Shown: positions 18,049-27,859, counted from the first letter of the stretch. The stretch: 64,000 bases of DNA from JAHELQ01 sp964491915 (GCA_964491915.1 CAZBHS010000008.1:81599-145598); one strand, 5' to 3'. The notes: a model not told the origin generated them from the letters alone. Numbers and translations are program-made.

Positions 18049-18674
18049 GGTACAAAATACACTCCAATTAAAGACTCTTCTTTTATTTTACCATCCAGTT
18101 TCCTGTAACGCATCATCCGTTGATCCGCTCCGCCCACCGGGGCCGCCACGATACCGTTTTCTTTCAATTGCTCAAATAATCGAACGGGGAAAACCTCCGG
18201 TGAAGCGGTGAGTATGATACGGTCAAAGGGGGAATATTCAACCCAACCGTCGCGCCCGTCTCCAATCTTGAAACGGATGTTTCGATAGCCCAGGCGATCC
18301 TCTAACAATTCCCGGGCCCGAGCCCCTAATTCAGTAATGAATTCCACTGTGTACACCTCAGTGGCGATCTCCGCCAACACAGCGGCCTGGTAACCGGACC
18401 CGGTTCCGATTTCCAGTACCCGCTCATCGCCCTCCAGTTGAAGTAAATCGGTCATATACGCCACAATATAGGGTTGGGAGATGGTTTGACCGTATCCAAT
18501 GGGGACCGGACCGTCCTCATAGCTCCTCATCCTATTGACCGAAGGAACGAACCTCTCTCTCGGGACCTTCTCCATGGCCGCAAGAATATTCCGGTCCTGA
18601 ATCCCCCGTCCGCGGATTTGTTGGCTTACCATAACTTTACGCTCCACTGAATAATCCTTCTTTTCCGGTTGCAT
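18030..18674 (-). CDS. pcm: Protein-L-isoaspartate O-methyltransferase
   Basis: This SAM-dependent methyltransferase repairs isoaspartyl residues in aged proteins. The VPRERFVP motif, the GYGQTISQPYIVAYM segment, the SAM loop VLEIGTGSGYQAAVLAE, and GDGRDGW are all present. I use the ATG at 18674, which has an AGGAAA site in front; a longer frame reaching 18725 adds 17 hydrophobic residues without family support. This gives about 214 residues, the usual size. It runs into DUF192, and a strong terminator lies upstream at 18747-18776. Confidence 0.92.
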   Translation of the reverse strand: MQPEKKDYSVERKVMVSQQIRGRGIQDRNILAAMEKVPRERFVPSVNRMRSYEDGPVPIGYGQTISQPYIVAYMTDLLQLEGDERVLEIGTGSGYQAAVLAEIATEVYTVEFITELGARARELLEDRLGYRNIRFKIGDGRDGWVEYSPFDRIILTASPEVFPVRLFEQLKENGIVAAPVGGADQRMMRYRKLDGKIKEESLIGVYFVPCVKKL

Positions 18675-18746
18675 TGTTTCCTTTCGTGTAGTTATTATAA
18701 ATAAAAAATCCTTATAATTCAACATTCAAGAGGAGTGGAAAATGTG

Positions 18747-18776
18747 AAAAGGCGGCCCATGAAGGGCCGCCTTTTT
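18747..18776 (-). terminator. Rho-independent terminator after the DUF3857 gene pair
   Basis: An AAAAGGCGGCCC arm (18747-18758), five-base loop and GGGCCGCCTTTTT arm (18764-18776) form a perfect GC-rich stem flanked by A- and T-tracts, so it can act in both directions. On the minus strand it lies 13 bases after the stop of the 18789-20585 gene, which it should terminate, and before pcm. Confidence 0.9.
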
Positions 18777-18788
18777 ATTCTAGTGACA

Positions 18789-20585
18789 CTACTTCTTCAA
18801 AATAATCATCGGCTCTGGGGCTAAGGCGTTGGCGACCACCTGCCGCAGTAAGGAATAGTCTTTCGGGAGAACGACATTTTTTGTTACGGCGGTCTCCAAT
18901 TTAACGGCAATGGTACCGTTCTTTTTCTTGACTACCTCCTGGCGGTAATACCCCAGATCGTTCTCGATCTTTTTGGCTGGAGCCAGATAATCGACGGTCA
19001 TTTTTTTGTTGGGATCGATAGTCAGATCATAATGAACCTTGAAGGGGGTATCAATATGAAGGGCTGTATTCCGGGTGGATAGAATAGCCATATCATCTTC
19101 CATGCCGGGAATATGCATTTTCCCCATGCGGTAGAGGCCTGTGGCGGCTTCCTCGATAAAATTGCCCGGCGCTGTCGCCAGCACGCGCAATTCGCCGGGA
19201 GTGAGCATCAATATTTTTTTCACCGCCAGATCATCCACATCCAGAAGCTTCGACAGCTTTTTGGCCAGATCGCCGTCATCTCCGGTCAACGCCGCGGTAT
19301 ATGGAACGAACCGGCCTTTGACCGTGATAAGTAAATCTGTTTTATTGCCTTTCTCGCATTTCGAAGCAACCGCGTCTCCGGAAACAAAAATTGAATTTCC
19401 GCATGCGCAATAGACCGGGAGGGCCTCCATCGCTTTTTTGCTGACATTGTATACCTGACGGCCCGCAAAATGATAGGGCAACACTTGCTCTTGCTCATGC
19501 GCGGGATCCAGATAGATAGCGGTACCGCCTACATTGACTTTGACCAAGAACTGGTCCACCTGTTGCATAGAGGCGACGTCTTTGGCGAAACCATTGTCAA
19601 TAGCGACCGCCAAAAGTTCAGCTTTCGCGCCCAAATGGGAGAATCCCCGCTCCAGGAGCAAAGCCTTCTCCAGCCCGGTGCCATAATTTGATTTATAAAC
19701 CTCTTCGAGACAACGAATGTGGGAACCTGTAAGTTCGCTACCCAGGCGGGAGCCATCCATATCCACAGCCACCATTTTTTGCATGCCGATACAGAACCGA
19801 ATGGGATCTTTGTATTTTAATTTCAAACCGTCAATCTGTTTTTTATAACAACTGGAGATCGCGAGCTTCTCCAGATCGAAGGCGAATACGCCGGCCCACT
19901 GTTTCACTGTTGAAAATACCAGGTAAGGCTGGTCGTGTTCGCTATCCAACGGTTCGTGATACGCGGGTTCCAGATTGTCGAACGTAAACGTGTAAGCTTT
20001 CATATCGCCGGCTTTCTGAATTTTGGGATCGACAGAAAGGCCGACAACACCATAATAGAATTCTTTTGAATTGGGCACCTCGACCTTGATCGTCAATGTT
20101 TCCGTACTGACACGGTCTTTGATAAACTCCAACCCTGAAAAATAAGTTTTGAAACCAGGCTTGGTGAGGATCTGGTAATGAAGATCCACCACCGCTCCCC
20201 GTTCAAGACCGGTATGGGTGATTACCATCTCTCTGAGATGGGAAAATTCCGGCTGCCCGTAAGCGTCATGGGGTAATATCTCATTGAGGGCATTGTCCGG
20301 CAGTGTGACCTTTTTCCCGTCTTTCATGGTGGTGACGGAGCTCAACACCTTCAATTCCTGGAATTTAGGATTGTAGGTGACAAAGGTCTCGCCGGCCAGA
20401 CGACGGCTGGCATAATAGGTATCGTAGCGCAGTTTGTGGCTGACATCCTTGACCCAGGAGCCGTCGGCGTTCAGTGTATAGGTAATCAGTTTTTCAAGAT
20501 ATTTCCCATCCTCTTGGGGAGCGTTCGCCGCCGCAAGGCTTGAAAACAGGAATAGCACCAGAATAAGTTTCGCTAAAGATTTCAT
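18789..20585 (-). CDS. DUF3857/transglutaminase-like protein, predicted inactive
   Basis: This 598-residue protein has a signal peptide (to about ANA, 22), then a DUF3857 domain (about 40-240), a transglutaminase-like region (about 250-360), and a C-terminal beta domain. Where the active partner downstream reads G-V-C-K-D-K-A, this protein reads GTGLEKA (Gly304 in place of the Cys), and the His position is Gln345 (VDQFLVKV). The Asp equivalent (YLD, 360) remains. It is therefore likely a structural or regulatory homologue. It overlaps the upstream active gene by four bases (ATGA), so the two are co-translated, and ends at a strong terminator. Confidence 0.85.
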   Translation of the reverse strand: MKSLAKLILVLFLFSSLAAANAPQEDGKYLEKLITYTLNADGSWVKDVSHKLRYDTYYASRRLAGETFVTYNPKFQELKVLSSVTTMKDGKKVTLPDNALNEILPHDAYGQPEFSHLREMVITHTGLERGAVVDLHYQILTKPGFKTYFSGLEFIKDRVSTETLTIKVEVPNSKEFYYGVVGLSVDPKIQKAGDMKAYTFTFDNLEPAYHEPLDSEHDQPYLVFSTVKQWAGVFAFDLEKLAISSCYKKQIDGLKLKYKDPIRFCIGMQKMVAVDMDGSRLGSELTGSHIRCLEEVYKSNYGTGLEKALLLERGFSHLGAKAELLAVAIDNGFAKDVASMQQVDQFLVKVNVGGTAIYLDPAHEQEQVLPYHFAGRQVYNVSKKAMEALPVYCACGNSIFVSGDAVASKCEKGNKTDLLITVKGRFVPYTAALTGDDGDLAKKLSKLLDVDDLAVKKILMLTPGELRVLATAPGNFIEEAATGLYRMGKMHIPGMEDDMAILSTRNTALHIDTPFKVHYDLTIDPNKKMTVDYLAPAKKIENDLGYYRQEVVKKKNGTIAVKLETAVTKNVVLPKDYSLLRQVVANALAPEPMIILKK

Positions 20586-22549
20586 TTAGCACCTCCTTTG
20601 CTCAGGATCAAAACGCCTCCGCCGGGTTTTTTAAACTCCAGGACGCTTTTTTTGAAACTATCCCAATCTTCCGGCTGATAAATACGCTTCTTCAACGTAA
20701 TCTCTTTTTTGATAGAGACCGTTGTCCCCCTCATTTTAAGAGAACCGGTAAAATCCGCGCCGCTTCCTGTCACCGTTTTAAAATCCGGTTTATTGGCTAT
20801 TGTGTACCTGGCCGGTAACTTGATGGTTTCGGTTACCTGGACAAGCTGTGAACTCCTGGTACTGAACGGATACTTTTTGCTGTCTTCCTTAGTTTTAACG
20901 CGGTCGAAAGACAAGAGGGCGCTCAACGGCACATTGTTGGATAGCGGGGTCAAATATAGACCGCTATCGCCTTTCTTCGCATATGCGGGAATCTCTATGG
21001 TAAATTTCAACAGGAACGGTTTTGAGATATCAATGGGATCGCGATAGTACACATTCGACAATTTAACCAGAGGCGACCAAGCGAACAATTCCCGTTGCAC
21101 CACAGTGTCCCACTGGTTCTTCATCCTACGGGTGAAACGGCGCCTCAGATTTGAATCCGATTGCCCTTCGGCTCTGATCTCGATATTAGCGGTGAGTGTT
21201 CCGTCGCCGGCGATCCTTGTATCGATGTTGTATTTCAGATAATGATTTTCCGGCGCGCTGATGGGGGTGCTCATTAAATCGGCGCCTCCGGGAATACCCA
21301 TGAGATACTCCTGCTGCTGTTCAGCCGACGACCACAACTCCCTGACACCCGGGACCCAGGTGGGATCCAATAGATGCCATTCGCCATCCATTTTGACCAC
21401 TGTCACGCTATGATTGAACTGGTCCGCCGGAATCCGGTCGATCCGCGAACCCGCCATCGTCATAGCCGGATACGAAGTGAAACCCGCGGCTCTCAGCATG
21501 GTCACGAGCATTCCCGCTTTATCCTTACAAACACCGCAACGGTCCAAATAGGTCATTGTACCTTTGTGGAGGGTAAAACCTTCGCCCTCCCCCATCGAGA
21601 TTCCCGAATAACGGATCTCTTCGGCAACCCAGTGGGTCAAGCGGGAGATTTTGTCCCAATCATCTTTGGCGCCGGCGATGATCTCATCCACTTTCCGTTT
21701 AATTTCATCATCGAATTCAAACGAACCGAAATCTTCGTTCACCTTATGAAACCAAAGGGACTTGGCCTCCCAATCGGGAGAGGTGGACATAAGAAGTTTG
21801 GGAGCCACATCCGACCAATCGACCATATTCTTTTCTTCCTTTTCGGGAAGAATGTTTTTCTTTTCCCAATAATAATGGATCCGGTCTTTTTCGATATGGG
21901 ACCAATGACGGGCTTCGCCGTTGTAGAACTCGAACTGAAGTTTTTTGGTATCCGGCACGCTGACCTCGTAGGATTTTTTGAGCACCGGCACATCCGAATA
22001 GAACGGAACGATGTCATAAAAGTGCCCTTTCATCGGCGGGATGTAGCGTTCGTCCCCAGGCACGCTGTCCTGATCGAGTAACGCGTAAGTAAATCCTTTT
22101 CGGTAGGTTTCAACATATAGACCGTCGCCGGGCTGTAATTTCCCCACCGGTAGAATTTTCTGACGGGCTCCCCAATAAATGGAATGAGCGGGAGCTGGGT
22201 AATCCTTGACGGATTTGGCATCCAGCTCGATTTTTTCCCCACACTGTCTAACCAGGGTGGCAGCCTTGACTTCAATATACGCTGACTGGGGGTCGTAATC
22301 AAAAACAATGGATTTCAATTGTTTCGCCCCGTCCGCAGTTAACACTTTATAGAATGTTTTAGACGTTACATGACTCAATCCGGAATCCATCATTTTGACA
22401 GACGTGATGTCAAATATTTTCATAAAATCCGAATCTTTATAATCTTTAGCGGTGCCGGCGCATTTCAGCAACTTGCCTAAATCTACCTGGCCGTACACTG
22501 CGGAGAAGGAAAACAGAACTAGCAGAAAAATAACAAAAAATTGTTTCAT
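20582..22549 (-). CDS. DUF3857 and transglutaminase-like domain protein, active-site intact
   Basis: A secreted protein of about 655 residues. It has a signal peptide ending AVYGQ, DUF3857 (about 30-240), and a transglutaminase-like cysteine domain (about 285-400) with the triad Cys341 (RCGVCKDKAG), His380 (FNHSVTVV) and Asp395 (WHLLDPTW). A C-terminal beta-rich DUF2569/DUF3858-like part follows. The fold could act as a peptidase or crosslinker in the periplasm. The ATG at 22549 has GGAGG five bases before it, better than the GTG at 22561. It is co-transcribed with the next gene, a homologue without the catalytic Cys and His. Confidence 0.88.
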   Translation of the reverse strand: MKQFFVIFLLVLFSFSAVYGQVDLGKLLKCAGTAKDYKDSDFMKIFDITSVKMMDSGLSHVTSKTFYKVLTADGAKQLKSIVFDYDPQSAYIEVKAATLVRQCGEKIELDAKSVKDYPAPAHSIYWGARQKILPVGKLQPGDGLYVETYRKGFTYALLDQDSVPGDERYIPPMKGHFYDIVPFYSDVPVLKKSYEVSVPDTKKLQFEFYNGEARHWSHIEKDRIHYYWEKKNILPEKEEKNMVDWSDVAPKLLMSTSPDWEAKSLWFHKVNEDFGSFEFDDEIKRKVDEIIAGAKDDWDKISRLTHWVAEEIRYSGISMGEGEGFTLHKGTMTYLDRCGVCKDKAGMLVTMLRAAGFTSYPAMTMAGSRIDRIPADQFNHSVTVVKMDGEWHLLDPTWVPGVRELWSSAEQQQEYLMGIPGGADLMSTPISAPENHYLKYNIDTRIAGDGTLTANIEIRAEGQSDSNLRRRFTRRMKNQWDTVVQRELFAWSPLVKLSNVYYRDPIDISKPFLLKFTIEIPAYAKKGDSGLYLTPLSNNVPLSALLSFDRVKTKEDSKKYPFSTRSSQLVQVTETIKLPARYTIANKPDFKTVTGSGADFTGSLKMRGTTVSIKKEITLKKRIYQPEDWDSFKKSVLEFKKPGGGVLILSKGGAK

Positions 22550-22690
22550 CCAAACCTCCACATTCGTTTAGTTTTTATCGTTGACACTTTATTTTTCATT
22601 CTTATTTTAACACACCAAATTAGATCTTTAAAATTCCTAAAAGATTCATCAATAGAATTATACGTGAAATATATTCTTTGGTTCAAGCGG

Positions 22691-22720
22691 TTGAAAAATA
22701 TACGGAGTTACTGGTATAAT
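22691..22720 (+). promoter_or_regulatory. Promoter placing the transcript start at the start codon (leaderless)
   Basis: TTGAAA at 22691-22696 and a perfect TATAAT at 22715-22720 are spaced 18 bases. Seven bases after the -10 box lies the A of the ATG at 22727, the normal distance for transcription start. No ribosome-binding sequence precedes that ATG, so the mRNA would be leaderless. Confidence 0.6.
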
Positions 22721-22726
22721 AAATGC

Positions 22727-23017
22727 ATGAAACGAGTGTTAATTATCTTCACTTTTTTCCTGTTAACGGCGCTTTCATCTCAAATATCCGGTAATAAAGA
22801 CCAAACCGATATGAGCGGATACCCGACCGCACACTACCAACAAGTGGTCAATATCCCATCGGGGCAGGAGCCTCCGGACCTTGAAGATGATGACGATGTA
22901 TGGATCGACCAGGAATTTTTCCCCCGGAAACTATTCCATAAAAACCTGGACTTGATGAATAAAAAAGAAAAAATTTCCTGGTCGTTTAGAATGGCCGACA
23001 CCTACCCATTTTTATGA
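22727..23017 (+). CDS. Small secreted protein of unknown function
   Basis: A 96-residue protein with a signal peptide (MKRVLIIFTFFLLTALSSQIS) and a short acidic mature part containing EPPDLEDDDDVWID. I recognise no family. The frame opens further upstream, but the promoter at 22691-22720 leaves no room for earlier starts, so translation from 22727 without a leader is most likely. The end overlaps the histidine kinase start by four bases (ATGA). That coupling suggests a periplasmic partner or signal for the kinase, which is inference. Confidence 0.6.
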   Translation: MKRVLIIFTFFLLTALSSQISGNKDQTDMSGYPTAHYQQVVNIPSGQEPPDLEDDDDVWIDQEFFPRKLFHKNLDLMNKKEKISWSFRMADTYPFL

Positions 23018-25770
23018 TAAAAAAATACCCCTGGCACTTTGTCTACTTGATATTCGTGATTATCAGTCTGGCCAATATTTTCCAGAAATTGCGTTGGAGT
23101 ATGCCTACGGACAATATCCAGTGGATCCACACAGAACAGGGACTTCAATGCGCCGAAGCCCCCGGGAACAGCGCCGTCAAACCCGGCGATATATTACTGA
23201 CAGTCAATAAATATGTCATTAAGGAAAAAACAGATCTTAACCGGGTCCTGGGTAGCCGTAAATACCACAGATATGAAATTGAACGCAATAGCCTTATAAA
23301 AAATGTCGGCATCGATGTGGTGAATCGCTATACGCCGGTATCTTACTACATCATGGTGTTTTCCGGTTTATTGTTTATATTGTTGACCCTCAACATATTG
23401 AACGCGGACCTCAAAAAACCAAAAGAACTCTCACCGCCGACGATTTTTTTCTTGATGAGTTTGACATTTTCAGGATTTTTGATTATCTCTCCAACCGGTA
23501 ACTACGACCTGGCGGATTTCGCGTTCCTGTTTATCGACCGGCTCTCGTTCATATTATTTCCGGCGTTTCTGCTCAATTACGTCATCTACTACCCCATCAG
23601 ATCCGGAATACTGAGAAAAATCAAACCCCGTTTTCTGAACATTTTGATCTATGTGGCGCCGGTATCCATCTTTCTATCGTATCTTTATTTTATGGCTGGC
23701 AACATGTTCAATCCAATCCCGGAAATCCTGACTCTCACCATCAACTATTTCAGAAATGTGTTCACCAGGTTTTTCGGTTTTTATATCGCCATCGCCTTGA
23801 TATTTCTACTGATTTCGAATTTCACATTGATCTTCAAACGAAAGCGGAAGCGCTTCATCTTACCATTCGCAGGAGCTATCGGCGGGAGTTTCCCTTTGTT
23901 GATCGCCACGCTATTCTCCCCTTCAATTAGAGAACGCTCCCCGATATTATTCGGCCTGTGCCTCTTTTTGATGGTACTCCTACCGGTCAGTCTAACCTAT
24001 TACCTGAGACAACGGAAATTCTCGGACATCGAAAACATCATCAAAAAAACCATCTCCACCGCATCGATATTTTTGTTTATTTTTGGAATATATTTTTTTC
24101 TGGGCATCAATATCGAAAAAAATAAATTACTGGGTATATTCTGGTCGGTGGCGGCCATCCTGACAGCCGGTTATTTATTCAAACCGATCGAAACCACCGT
24201 GCAGAACTATTTCGAACGATTCTTCTTCCGCGGCACACACGACTTTAAAAAGAAACTCAGAGAACTGATTCAATCCTTGCGGGCCGAGCGAGACCTCTCG
24301 GCATTGTCCATCAATTTCATCGAGACAATCTCCCATGGTTTTAACCTCCAAAGCGCCACCCTCGTCATCCATCTGAGAAAAAACATATTTCTATCGTACC
24401 CGCAAAAAAACAAACTGGTTCTCACCCGAAATTTCCGCAATGAATTGTTTCGCAGCGACAACCTCTTTTTCACCAATCCTGTGGATTTCGAAAAGCGGTT
24501 CCCAAAAGATTTCCAGCTCATGGGGAAAAAAAATTACTATCAGTTCCTCCCCCTCAAGACCCAGGACAAACTCACCGGTTTGATCGCCTTCGGTCTAAAA
24601 AAAGACAACACCTACCTTTCCATAGAAGACTGGGAGCTGATGCACAGTATTTCATCATCCCTCACCCTCTCGGTGGAGAACGCCTTTTTATATTCCCAGT
24701 TGGAAAACCAATTCAACGAGATCAACCTCCTAAAAGAATTTAACGAAAACATCATCGAGAACCTCAACCTTGGTATTGTGGTGCTTTCCAAATTAAACAC
24801 CATCCGCACATGGAACTATTTCATGGAATTGAAATTTGAGATACTGCGGGAAAAGGCCTTGAACCGCAAAGCATACACAATATTCGGCTCAGGACTCTGG
24901 AAAAAAATTCACAATCGGTCTGGAGCGTTCATAAATAACGAAAAACTACCCATCAAAGACAGGGAATACATTTTCGACATCTATACCTCCCCCCTCAAAG
25001 ACAATCTGAACAAGGTTATCGGTACAATCATCGTGTTCGAGGACGTAACCGAAAAAGTATTCATTCAAAACCAGTTGGTCACCAGCGAAAAAATGGCTTC
25101 CCTCGGTATGCTGTCCGCGGGCATCGCCCATGAAATCAACACTCCGCTGACAGGCATCTCGTCTTATTGCCAGTTCTTGCTTGACAATCCCAATGACGAA
25201 GACAATAACGACCTGATTCAAAAAATGCAGGAACAAGTCAGCCGCGCCAATAAAATCATCCGCACTCTTCTTGATTTTTCACGGCAAAAAGGGGAACAAC
25301 CGCTGAAAATCGATCTCGCCACAATCCTGGAAGAAAGCATTTCCCTTGTGGAACACCAATTAAAGAAGAAAAACATTCAGATCAAAAAAAATTGTTCATA
25401 TAAAAACCAATTCCTCGGATATTCCACCCGGTTGCAACAATTGTTCATCAATCTATTGATTAACTCCATCGATGCCATCACTCACGACCATGGGGTCATT
25501 AAGATCAAAGGAACAGAAACCGAAGAGAGCGCTGTCATTCAGATTTCAGATAATGGCTCCGGTATCAACCCCAAAAATATTTCCAATATTTTCGAACCCT
25601 TCTTCACCACCAAAGATCCGGGACAGGGAACAGGGCTGGGGCTTTCGATATCGTACAATATCATCAAAGAGCACTATGGAGATATCAAAGTCACCAGCGA
25701 ACTGGGGCAAGGAACCACCTTCGACATCACGTTTCCCCTGACAAGCCCTTTGAGGAGGATCAAAATATGA
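23014..25770 (+). CDS. Membrane sensor histidine kinase with PDZ, GAF and PAS domains
   Basis: A 918-residue kinase. One TM helix (about 8-25) is followed by a periplasmic PDZ-like segment (about 40-105, NSAVKPGDILLTVN) and six or seven TM helices (about 110-390). A GAF-like domain (about 410-560), a PAS-like domain (about 575-690) and a HisKA box (GIAHEINTPLTGISSY) come next, and the HATPase domain shows NLLINSID (N), DNGSGI (G1) and GTGLGLSIS (G2). A PDZ next to membrane helices suggests sensing of protein ends or envelope stress. It is coupled to the small secreted protein before it and to its regulator after it by ATGA overlaps. Confidence 0.92.
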   Translation: MIKKYPWHFVYLIFVIISLANIFQKLRWSMPTDNIQWIHTEQGLQCAEAPGNSAVKPGDILLTVNKYVIKEKTDLNRVLGSRKYHRYEIERNSLIKNVGIDVVNRYTPVSYYIMVFSGLLFILLTLNILNADLKKPKELSPPTIFFLMSLTFSGFLIISPTGNYDLADFAFLFIDRLSFILFPAFLLNYVIYYPIRSGILRKIKPRFLNILIYVAPVSIFLSYLYFMAGNMFNPIPEILTLTINYFRNVFTRFFGFYIAIALIFLLISNFTLIFKRKRKRFILPFAGAIGGSFPLLIATLFSPSIRERSPILFGLCLFLMVLLPVSLTYYLRQRKFSDIENIIKKTISTASIFLFIFGIYFFLGINIEKNKLLGIFWSVAAILTAGYLFKPIETTVQNYFERFFFRGTHDFKKKLRELIQSLRAERDLSALSINFIETISHGFNLQSATLVIHLRKNIFLSYPQKNKLVLTRNFRNELFRSDNLFFTNPVDFEKRFPKDFQLMGKKNYYQFLPLKTQDKLTGLIAFGLKKDNTYLSIEDWELMHSISSSLTLSVENAFLYSQLENQFNEINLLKEFNENIIENLNLGIVVLSKLNTIRTWNYFMELKFEILREKALNRKAYTIFGSGLWKKIHNRSGAFINNEKLPIKDREYIFDIYTSPLKDNLNKVIGTIIVFEDVTEKVFIQNQLVTSEKMASLGMLSAGIAHEINTPLTGISSYCQFLLDNPNDEDNNDLIQKMQEQVSRANKIIRTLLDFSRQKGEQPLKIDLATILEESISLVEHQLKKKNIQIKKNCSYKNQFLGYSTRLQQLFINLLINSIDAITHDHGVIKIKGTETEESAVIQISDNGSGINPKNISNIFEPFFTTKDPGQGTGLGLSISYNIIKEHYGDIKVTSELGQGTTFDITFPLTSPLRRIKI

Positions 25771-27116
25771 AGCAAAAAATCATCCACCTAATTGACGACG
25801 AGAGTATCATCCACGATATATTCAAGCGAATTTTCAAAGACAACGACTATACACTTATCATCTCGGAAAACAAGAGCCAGGCCAGAAGCAACCACTCTAC
25901 CGACGTCGATGTGGTGATCATGGATCTGATGATCCCCGGAACATCGGGCATAGAAATATTCAAAGAGCTACAAAAGTTCGATCCAAACATCAAAGCCATT
26001 TTTTTGACGGCGTTCGGAACCATCGAGTCGGCCATCGAAGCCATCAAGCTTGGCGCGATGGACTACCTGCAAAAACCCTTCAACAATGTGGAATTGAAGC
26101 ATAAAATCGAACGGGTGATCAAGGAGAAGAATGTCTCCAAAGAAAACATTCAATTGAAAAAGACGCTGAACCAGCGCTTCTCCTTCGACAATATCATCGG
26201 CTCCAGCCGCATGCTTCAAAACACTCTCAACATTGTCGAAAGTGTTGCCAACACGAACTCCACCATACTGATCACCGGCGAAAGCGGAACAGGAAAAGAA
26301 TTGATCGCCAAAGCTATATACCAGAATTCAGACCGCCGCAACAATCCCTTCTTCTCGTTCAATTCCAGCAACATCCCCCCCACCCTGTTCGAAAGCATTC
26401 TATTCGGCCACAAAAAGGGATCCTTCACCGGAGCCTATACCGATAAAAAGGGAATATTCGAGGAAGCGGACACAGGAATCATCTTTTTTGATGAAATCGC
26501 CAATCTGGATTATGAGACACAGGCTAAAATCCTGCGGGTTTTACAGGAGAAGGAGATCCAACCGTTGGGGAGCAGCAAAACCATGAAAGTGAATGTGAGG
26601 GTATTGGCGGCCACCAATGTGAATCTGAAAGCAAAAGTGGAATCCAACGAATTCCGCGACGACCTATATTATCGCCTCAATATCATTAACATCCATTTGC
26701 CTCCTTTAAGAGAACGGAAAGAAGATATACCAATCCTGGTGGAACACTTCGCGAAAAAATATTCAGAAGAAAACAACCGGGAATTCCCGAAAATAGATCC
26801 CCGATTCATCAAACACCTGATGGATTATCAATGGCCCGGAAACATCCGGGAACTGGAGAATGTTGTTCACCGCGGAGTTATCCTGTCGGCTGGCAACGTT
26901 TTAAGCCCCCAATCCCTCCCGCCGGAATTGCTGGAGAAAAAGGGGGGAAATTCAAAAAAAGGAAATTTCAACGAGCGGGTGGACGACTTCAAACGCCAAC
27001 TCATTATCGAAGCTCTAGATCATAATGATTGGGTCCAGAAGAACGCGGCTGAGGAATTGCAATTGAAACCAACCACCCTGTCGGAATTAATGAAACGGTT
27101 AAACATTCAAAAATGA
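25767..27116 (+). CDS. Sigma-54-dependent response regulator, NtrC family
   Basis: A 449-residue regulator with three domains. The receiver (Asp53 in VVIMDLMIP, Lys in YLQKPF) is followed by an AAA+ sigma-54 interaction domain (about 140-375) with Walker A GESGTGKE, Walker B GIIFFDEI and the R-finger region, and a C-terminal Fis-type HTH. The sigma-54 contact loop reads GSFTGA rather than the usual GAFTGA. It should activate promoters used by the RpoN encoded at 3243-4640 when phosphorylated by the kinase just upstream. ATGA overlaps link it to both neighbours. Confidence 0.95.
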   Translation: MKQKIIHLIDDESIIHDIFKRIFKDNDYTLIISENKSQARSNHSTDVDVVIMDLMIPGTSGIEIFKELQKFDPNIKAIFLTAFGTIESAIEAIKLGAMDYLQKPFNNVELKHKIERVIKEKNVSKENIQLKKTLNQRFSFDNIIGSSRMLQNTLNIVESVANTNSTILITGESGTGKELIAKAIYQNSDRRNNPFFSFNSSNIPPTLFESILFGHKKGSFTGAYTDKKGIFEEADTGIIFFDEIANLDYETQAKILRVLQEKEIQPLGSSKTMKVNVRVLAATNVNLKAKVESNEFRDDLYYRLNIINIHLPPLRERKEDIPILVEHFAKKYSEENNREFPKIDPRFIKHLMDYQWPGNIRELENVVHRGVILSAGNVLSPQSLPPELLEKKGGNSKKGNFNERVDDFKRQLIIEALDHNDWVQKNAAEELQLKPTTLSELMKRLNIQK

Positions 27117-27859
27117 CAGAACAAACAATTCAGAAATACTTACAACAAGTGGGATTCGACAGCCGGCGGAACATCCGCCAATGGATTCACGCCGGCTCAT
27201 TCAAAGTAAATGGGAAAGTTGTCGCTGATCCGAATTTTCCAGTGGATGGAACGAAAGATTCCATCTTTTTCAACAATAAAAAACTGGATTTAAGGCGGCA
27301 GAAAAAATCATACTATATTTTCCATAAACCGGTGGGAGTGGTTTCCACTCTGAGCGATCCCCAGGGAAGACCCACTATCAAGGAATTCATCACCAAGATC
27401 CCGGAGCGAGTGTACCCGGTGGGACGACTGGACTTCCATTCCGAAGGACTGATTCTTCTCACCAATGACGGAGAACTGATGAATTTCGTCATCACCCCCG
27501 CCAACAAAATACCCAAAATCTATGTCATCAAAGTGAAGGGGATGTTATCCCCCCAAACCCAGAACAAACTGGAAACCAAGGGTATGTTTATCGACGGCAT
27601 CCGGGCCCGGCCTCTGAAAGTGGAATACATCAAGAAGACTGCCCAGGGAAATTCCTGGTGGCGTATTAAATTGACCGAAGGGAAGAAGCATATCGTCCGT
27701 AAAATTTTCAAATACGCCGGCCACCCGGTTGAAAAATTAAAACGCATGACCATCGGTACGATTCAATTAAAAAAACTACCTGCGGGGCATTGGAAGGAAT
27801 TGTCCGAAGCCGAAGTCATCACCTTCAAAAGAAAATGCGGCTTTCAAGACAAAGCCTGA
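27113..27859 (+). CDS. Pseudouridine synthase, RsuA/RluB family
   Basis: A 248-residue enzyme with an N-terminal S4 RNA-binding domain (about 1-60, IRQWIHAGSFKVNG) and a catalytic domain with YIFHKPVGVVSTLSDPQGRP. The catalytic Asp lies in GRLDFHSEGLILLTNDG. It converts a specific uridine to pseudouridine in ribosomal RNA; the RluB/RsuA/RluE/RluF group fits best, but the site is not predictable. The ATGA overlap with the regulator gene puts it at the end of the kinase operon, although its work is unrelated. Confidence 0.9.
   Translation: MTEQTIQKYLQQVGFDSRRNIRQWIHAGSFKVNGKVVADPNFPVDGTKDSIFFNNKKLDLRRQKKSYYIFHKPVGVVSTLSDPQGRPTIKEFITKIPERVYPVGRLDFHSEGLILLTNDGELMNFVITPANKIPKIYVIKVKGMLSPQTQNKLETKGMFIDGIRARPLKVEYIKKTAQGNSWWRIKLTEGKKHIVRKIFKYAGHPVEKLKRMTIGTIQLKKLPAGHWKELSEAEVITFKRKCGFQDKA

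Noticed and set aside
22541..22726. Longer N-terminus for the small secreted protein
   Set aside because: It would put the start before the TTGAAA/TATAAT promoter, and the signal peptide begins at 22727.
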